Origin: Propionibacteriaceae bacterium
Lineage (GTDB): Bacteria > Actinomycetota > Actinomycetes > Propionibacteriales > Propionibacteriaceae
Reading direction: 5' to 3'
Assembly: GCA_009787035.1 (NCBI GenBank)
Contig: WRGV01000069.1
Span: forward strand, 1 to 7,776
DNA: 7,776 nt
Positions 5,784 to 7,776 of this stretch are shown here, in pieces. A program made the translations under genes and the position numbers. The notes under the pieces were generated by a model, which saw only the letters and a list, made by a program, of their open reading frames with translations, made no database searches and was not told the DNA's origin. The number at the start of each line of letters is the position of its first letter. The stretch's first letter is position 1.

Positions 5784-7046
5784 TCAGATGCCCGCGTCGG
5801 TCGACTTCTGGATGTTGTCCAGCACGGTCTTCGGGTCGGCACCCTGACCGATCGTGCCGATCTGCTGCTGGATCAGCCCCTGCATCGTCCCCCACTTCGG
5901 GTTGGTGGACGGGTAGAAGCTGGCATCGGGCAGCAGGTCGTTGAAGATCTTGAACTCCGTGTGCGTCGTGGCCGCCGCGCCCGACTTGGTCGTCGGCAGG
6001 AAGCCCTCGGTGTCGACGAACTTGACGTAGTTGGTCGGCTGGAAGAAGAAGTCGATGAACGCGCCCGCCGCCTTGCCCTTGGCGGTGTCGCCGTTGTTGA
6101 ACGCCATCAGGTGGTCGGCGACGCCCAGCGTGGCCGGCGAGCCGGTCTTGGTCGGCATCGGCGTGATCGAGTAGTGCAGGTTCGGCGCGTTCTGCTTGAA
6201 CATCGCGATGAACGGCGGCAGGCCGACGGCCATGCCGCACTTGCCCTGCATGAACAGGTTGTTGATCATCGGGGTGCGCTGCGTCGAGCCCGGATTCGGT
6301 TCGGTCAGCCCCTGGTCGATCAGCGACTTCATGAACGTGACGGCCTGGACGTCGGCATCGGAGTTGATCGTCAGCGTCGTGGCGTCACCGTAGTTGCCGC
6401 CGTTGCCGAGCAGCCACATGGCCAGCTCGGCCTGCGCCTCCTCGTTGCCCAGCGGCATGCAATAGCCGTAGTTGCCGTCGCCCACGGCCTTGATCGCCGC
6501 GGCGTCGGCCTGCAGGTCGTCCCAGGTCTTCGGCGGCTTGGTCGGGTCGAGGCCGGCCTTGGTGAAGATGTCGTCGTTGATGAACAGCGCCCGGGCCGAC
6601 GCGATCAGCGGGAAGCCGTACTGCTTGCCGTTCATGGTCGCATTCTGGACGAACGTGGGCTGGAAGTCGGCGATCGTGGACGGCGACAGGATCTGGTCGG
6701 CCGAGTAGAGCAGGTCGTCCTCGACGTAGCTGGAGAACGCGTCGATCGAGAGGATGTCGGGCGCCTGGTTGGCCTGGATCTTGGTCTTGATGACGTCGTT
6801 GATGTTGGCCCAGGCCTGCATCTCCAGGTTGATCGTGATGTTCGGGTGCTGCGCGTGGAAGGCGGAGATGAAGCCGTCCCACAGCGTCTTGGTGTTGTCG
6901 GAGTAGGTGGCGGCCAGCATGGTGAGGGTGACGGGGGCGTTGCTGTCGGTGGTCGACGTGGTGGAGTTGCCCGTGTTTCCCGAGCATCCCGTCGTGACAA
7001 GGAGGGCAGCCGTGACGACCGCCGCCGCGAGTTGTTTGGTGATCAT
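5784..7046 (-). CDS. Extracellular sugar-binding lipoprotein of a CUT1 ABC importer
   Basis: Captures a carbohydrate outside the membrane and delivers it to the two permeases encoded downstream. The 420-aa product has a lipoprotein signal: K4, a hydrophobic core at 6-19 (LAAAVVTAALLVTT) and a lipid-acceptor cysteine at 21 in TTGC; position -3 is Thr instead of the favoured Leu. A Ser/Thr/Asn-rich linker follows at about 22-37. Then comes the family 1 solute-binding fold: VTLTMLAATYSDNTKTLWDGFISAFHAQHPNITI, APDILSIDAF, and GFPLIASARALFINDDIFTKAGLDPTKPPKTWDDL (typical of MalE-like proteins). Many Trp, Tyr and Phe residues suit sugar stacking. ATG 7046 is chosen because it starts the signal peptide and has AGAAGG about 9 nt upstream; an in-frame upstream start would put 24 non-signal residues first. 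First gene of the operon. Ligand unknown; the kinase context suggests an amino sugar or a glycan containing one. Confidence 0.92.
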   Translation of the reverse strand: MITKQLAAAVVTAALLVTTGCSGNTGNSTTSTTDSNAPVTLTMLAATYSDNTKTLWDGFISAFHAQHPNITINLEMQAWANINDVIKTKIQANQAPDILSIDAFSSYVEDDLLYSADQILSPSTIADFQPTFVQNATMNGKQYGFPLIASARALFINDDIFTKAGLDPTKPPKTWDDLQADAAAIKAVGDGNYGYCMPLGNEEAQAELAMWLLGNGGNYGDATTLTINSDADVQAVTFMKSLIDQGLTEPNPGSTQRTPMINNLFMQGKCGMAVGLPPFIAMFKQNAPNLHYSITPMPTKTGSPATLGVADHLMAFNNGDTAKGKAAGAFIDFFFQPTNYVKFVDTEGFLPTTKSGAAATTHTEFKIFNDLLPDASFYPSTNPKWGTMQGLIQQQIGTIGQGADPKTVLDNIQKSTDAGI

Positions 7047-7119
7047 GGAGTCGAACCTTCTTTGGTTGTGGGGGGCCTGCGTCGCGGTCGGTCCCGGCAG
7101 CCTCGCCGTCCCGGCCATG

Positions 7120-7138
7120 GCAGCCGTCTCCGGGCTGC
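7120..7138. promoter_or_regulatory. Inverted repeat in the leader of the transporter operon, candidate operator
   Basis: GCAGCC (7120-7125) and GGCTGC (7133-7138) are perfect 6-bp arms with a 7-nt spacer, centred 83 bp ahead of the lipoprotein start and just downstream of its best promoter candidate. This is a good place for a repressor to block the operon, but the arms are short and GC-rich and no regulator gene lies in the window. Confidence 0.35.
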
Positions 7139-7145
7139 AACAATC

Positions 7146-7175
7146 AGCCTACCGTGTGTCGGACGGCCCAGTCAG
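7146..7175 (-). promoter_or_regulatory. Candidate promoter of the sugar transporter operon
   Basis: On the minus strand, a -35-like CTGACT (7175-7170) and a -10-like TAGGCT (7151-7146) are separated by 18 bp. This predicts a transcript start near 7139 and a leader of about 90 nt. The hexamers match housekeeping consensus only partly; it is simply the best pair in the divergent gap. Confidence 0.4.
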
Positions 7176-7221
7176 TTGCGGGTCTTTCGGCGTGTTCTGT
7201 GCCGGGAAGGCGGGGATGTGT

Positions 7222-7244
7222 CCACCCGGGGTGCCCCCGGGCGG
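7222..7244. repeat. GC-rich palindrome in the divergent control region
   Basis: CCCGGGG (7225-7231), loop TGC, CCCCGGG (7235-7241): a perfect 7-bp dyad with a 3-nt spacer. It extends by CC/GG (7222-7223 and 7243-7244) across one A/C mismatch. It sits between the transporter operon promoter and the tRNA promoter, so it could insulate the two, act as an operator, or end leftward or rightward transcription. No T-run on either side. Confidence 0.45.
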
Positions 7245-7274
7245 TTGGTCCCGGCCCGTCCGATCTGCTAGCGT
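7245..7274 (+). promoter_or_regulatory. Candidate promoter of tRNA-Asn
   Basis: A -35-like TTGGTC (7245-7250), an 18-bp gap and an extended -10-like TGCTAGCGT with hexamer TAGCGT (7269-7274). The predicted start lies near 7281, a few bases ahead of the mature tRNA 5' end, as expected for a short tRNA leader. Confidence 0.55.
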
Positions 7275-7286
7275 AGAGCCCGCCGT

Positions 7287-7358
7287 TCCCCTGTAGCTCA
7301 ACGGCAGAGCATCTGACTGTTAATCAGAGGGTTGATGGTTCGAATCCATTCGGGGGAG
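7287..7358 (+). tRNA. tRNA-Asn (anticodon GUU)
   Basis: Full cloverleaf of 72 nt. The acceptor stem TCCCCTG (7287-7293) pairs with CGGGGGA (7351-7357) through one T-G pair, and G7358 is the discriminator. The D-arm is GCTC-AACGGCA-GAGC. The anticodon stem TCTGA/TCAGA closes the loop CTGTTAA with GTT at 7319-7321, which reads AAC and AAU. The T-arm GATGG-TTCGAAT-CCATT contains the usual TTCGAAT loop. CCA is not encoded, so it must be added enzymatically. A terminator starts 8 nt downstream, so it looks like a single-gene transcript. In mycobacteria dnaG also lies close to a tRNA-Asn gene, as I recall, so the flanks here may be an old conserved neighbourhood. Confidence 0.97.
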
Positions 7359-7366
7359 CTCATCGG

Positions 7367-7396
7367 GGCCGCCATCCTGCGGGATGGCGGCCTTTT
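7367..7396 (+). terminator. Intrinsic terminator of tRNA-Asn
   Basis: A perfect 11-bp stem, GGCCGCCATCC (7367-7377) with GGATGGCGGCC (7382-7392), a 4-nt loop TGCG, and a run of four T at 7393-7396. Classical Rho-independent form placed directly after the tRNA. Confidence 0.92.
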
Positions 7397-7448
7397 CCGT
7401 TGTCGGGGCCCTTTCGCGGGTGCGACACGCGCGCCGATCCACACCGAC

Positions 7449-7478
7449 GACGTTTTGCGGCTCATCGCGCGCTACTCT
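7449..7478 (+). promoter_or_regulatory. Weak candidate promoter of the antitoxin-like gene
   Basis: A -10-like TACTCT (7473-7478) with a -35-like GACGTT (7449-7454) 18 bp upstream. The -35 match is poor and the pair may belong to an alternative sigma factor. It lies after the tRNA terminator, so the gene below needs its own promoter somewhere in this stretch. Confidence 0.3.
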
Positions 7479-7515
7479 GGAGAGGAGGGGCGCGAGCGAC
7501 GCCCCGGAGAGGAGG
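7479..7515 (+). promoter_or_regulatory. Leader element: duplicated Shine-Dalgarno flanking a hairpin
   Basis: GGAGAGGAGG occurs at 7479-7488 and again at 7506-7515. Between and partly within them is a stem GGGGCG (7487-7492)/CGCCCC (7500-7505) with a 7-nt loop. The second copy is the working ribosome-binding site, ending 6 nt before the GTG start at 7522. The first has no start codon at suitable distance in the gene's frame. The layout could allow ribosome standby binding or regulated folding; it could also be a simple short duplication. Confidence 0.5.
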
Positions 7516-7521
7516 CGCACC

Positions 7522-7701
7522 GTGGGTATATTCGACGAAGCCAAAGCAAAGGTGGAAGGCCTGGTTGGCTCGGACAAGGTGGACTCGGCTCTCGACAGGG
7601 TGGAGGGCCTCATCAACGAAAAGACTGATGACAAGTTCGCCGACAAAGTTGACCAGGCGACCGATCAAATCAAGGAGCGCCTGGGCGGTCACGCCGACTA
7701 G
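7522..7701 (+). CDS. Small MT0933/Rv0909-type antitoxin-family protein
   Basis: A 59-aa, highly charged, Lys/Asp/Glu-rich helical protein that begins GIFDEAKAKVEGLVGSDKV and ends DKVDQATDQIKERLGGHAD. This pattern ('G.FD.AK' start, 'EKT..K(Y/F)AD.VD.A.D..K..LG' end) is that of the MT0933-antitoxin-like family common in actinobacteria, which also resembles CsbD-type stress proteins. Rv0909 is annotated as the antitoxin of the Rv0909/Rv0910 pair; many relatives stand alone and have no proven activity. No toxin partner is seen here: the stop is followed by a terminator within 25 bases. GTG 7522 is chosen because GGAGAGGAGG lies upstream at ideal spacing and the family begins exactly here. Its codons use more A and T than neighbouring genes (for example ATCAAATCAAG in the last third). 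It probably encodes a soluble cytoplasmic protein; function unproven. Confidence 0.8.
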   Translation: MGIFDEAKAKVEGLVGSDKVDSALDRVEGLINEKTDDKFADKVDQATDQIKERLGGHAD

Positions 7702-7725
7702 CCCTTCCACCTGACCTTCGACTTC

Positions 7726-7763
7726 GCGGCGGGTCGTCCCCTCTGGGGACGGCCCGCCGTCTT
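7726..7763 (+). terminator. Terminator hairpin after the antitoxin-like gene
   Basis: A 15-bp stem, 7727-7741 with 7745-7759 (one G-T pair, loop TCT), extendable by a G-T pair at 7726/7760. It begins 25 nt after the stop codon. Only TCTT follows, so the tail is weak, but the stem is long and very GC-rich, as is usual for terminators in this group. Confidence 0.8.
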
Positions 7764-7776
7764 GCATCTGCACATC

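Noticed and set aside
5598..7271. 557-codon plus-strand open frame opposite the lipoprotein gene
   Set aside because: Low-complexity Arg/Val/Gly/Asp composition, no recognisable domain, wholly antisense to a clear solute-binding protein gene.
7287..7358. Attachment site for an integrated element at tRNA-Asn
   Set aside because: I found no repeat of the tRNA 3' end and no integrase or phage gene in the window.
7332..7628. Short plus-strand open frame starting inside the tRNA
   Set aside because: It begins within tRNA-Asn and reads through the terminator hairpin; no domain.
1..7776. CRISPR array, insertion sequence or transposase
   Set aside because: No regularly spaced repeats, no terminal inverted repeats with a transposase and no Cas-like protein were seen on either strand.

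Overview
The window is high-GC, with strong G/C third-position bias, and shows typical actinobacterial features: a DnaG C-terminus, a tRNA-Asn lacking an encoded CCA, an MT0933-type small antitoxin-like protein and CUT1 sugar-transport genes with no ATPase. I read it as chromosomal DNA of an Actinomycetia member. The hexosamine-kinase-type cluster is reminiscent of Propionibacteriaceae or Bifidobacteriaceae, but the sequence alone does not fix the genus.

Layout. (1) 1-699: the 3' end of dnaG (primase), running off the left edge. (2) 700-987: a 288-bp non-coding stretch with two tight palindromes and an 11-bp direct repeat. (3) 988-1845: a divergent sigma-70 family factor. (4) 1857-7046, all on the minus strand and convergent with the sigma gene: an apparent operon. 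In transcription order it encodes a sugar-binding lipoprotein, two CUT1 permeases, a sugar-1-phosphate nucleotidyltransferase and a NahK-like sugar 1-kinase. Two of its four junctions are ATGA overlaps, and the binding-protein/permease junction carries a hairpin. (5) 7047-7286: the divergent control region between that operon and the tRNA. (6) 7287-7358: tRNA-Asn(GUU), followed by a strong intrinsic terminator. (7) 7522-7701: a 59-aa MT0933-antitoxin-family protein, followed by a long terminator hairpin.

How it fits together. The operon looks like a self-contained import-and-activate route. The lipoprotein captures a small glycan or sugar and the two permeases move it in, with an ATPase encoded elsewhere, probably a shared MsiK/MalK-type protein. 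The anomeric kinase makes a sugar-1-phosphate and the nucleotidyltransferase turns it into an NDP-sugar (UDP-HexNAc is a reasonable guess). It resembles the bifidobacterial lacto-N-biose (lnp) cluster, but this window shows no phosphorylase, GalT or GalE. The NTP-transferase may give a one-step replacement for the GalT/GalE branch.

The most unusual items are the sigma factor, whose promoter-reading residues in regions 2.3/2.4 and 4.2 differ from the consensus, the palindrome/half-site array in front of it, and a duplicated 10-nt purine-rich Shine-Dalgarno sequence flanking a hairpin ahead of the antitoxin-like gene.
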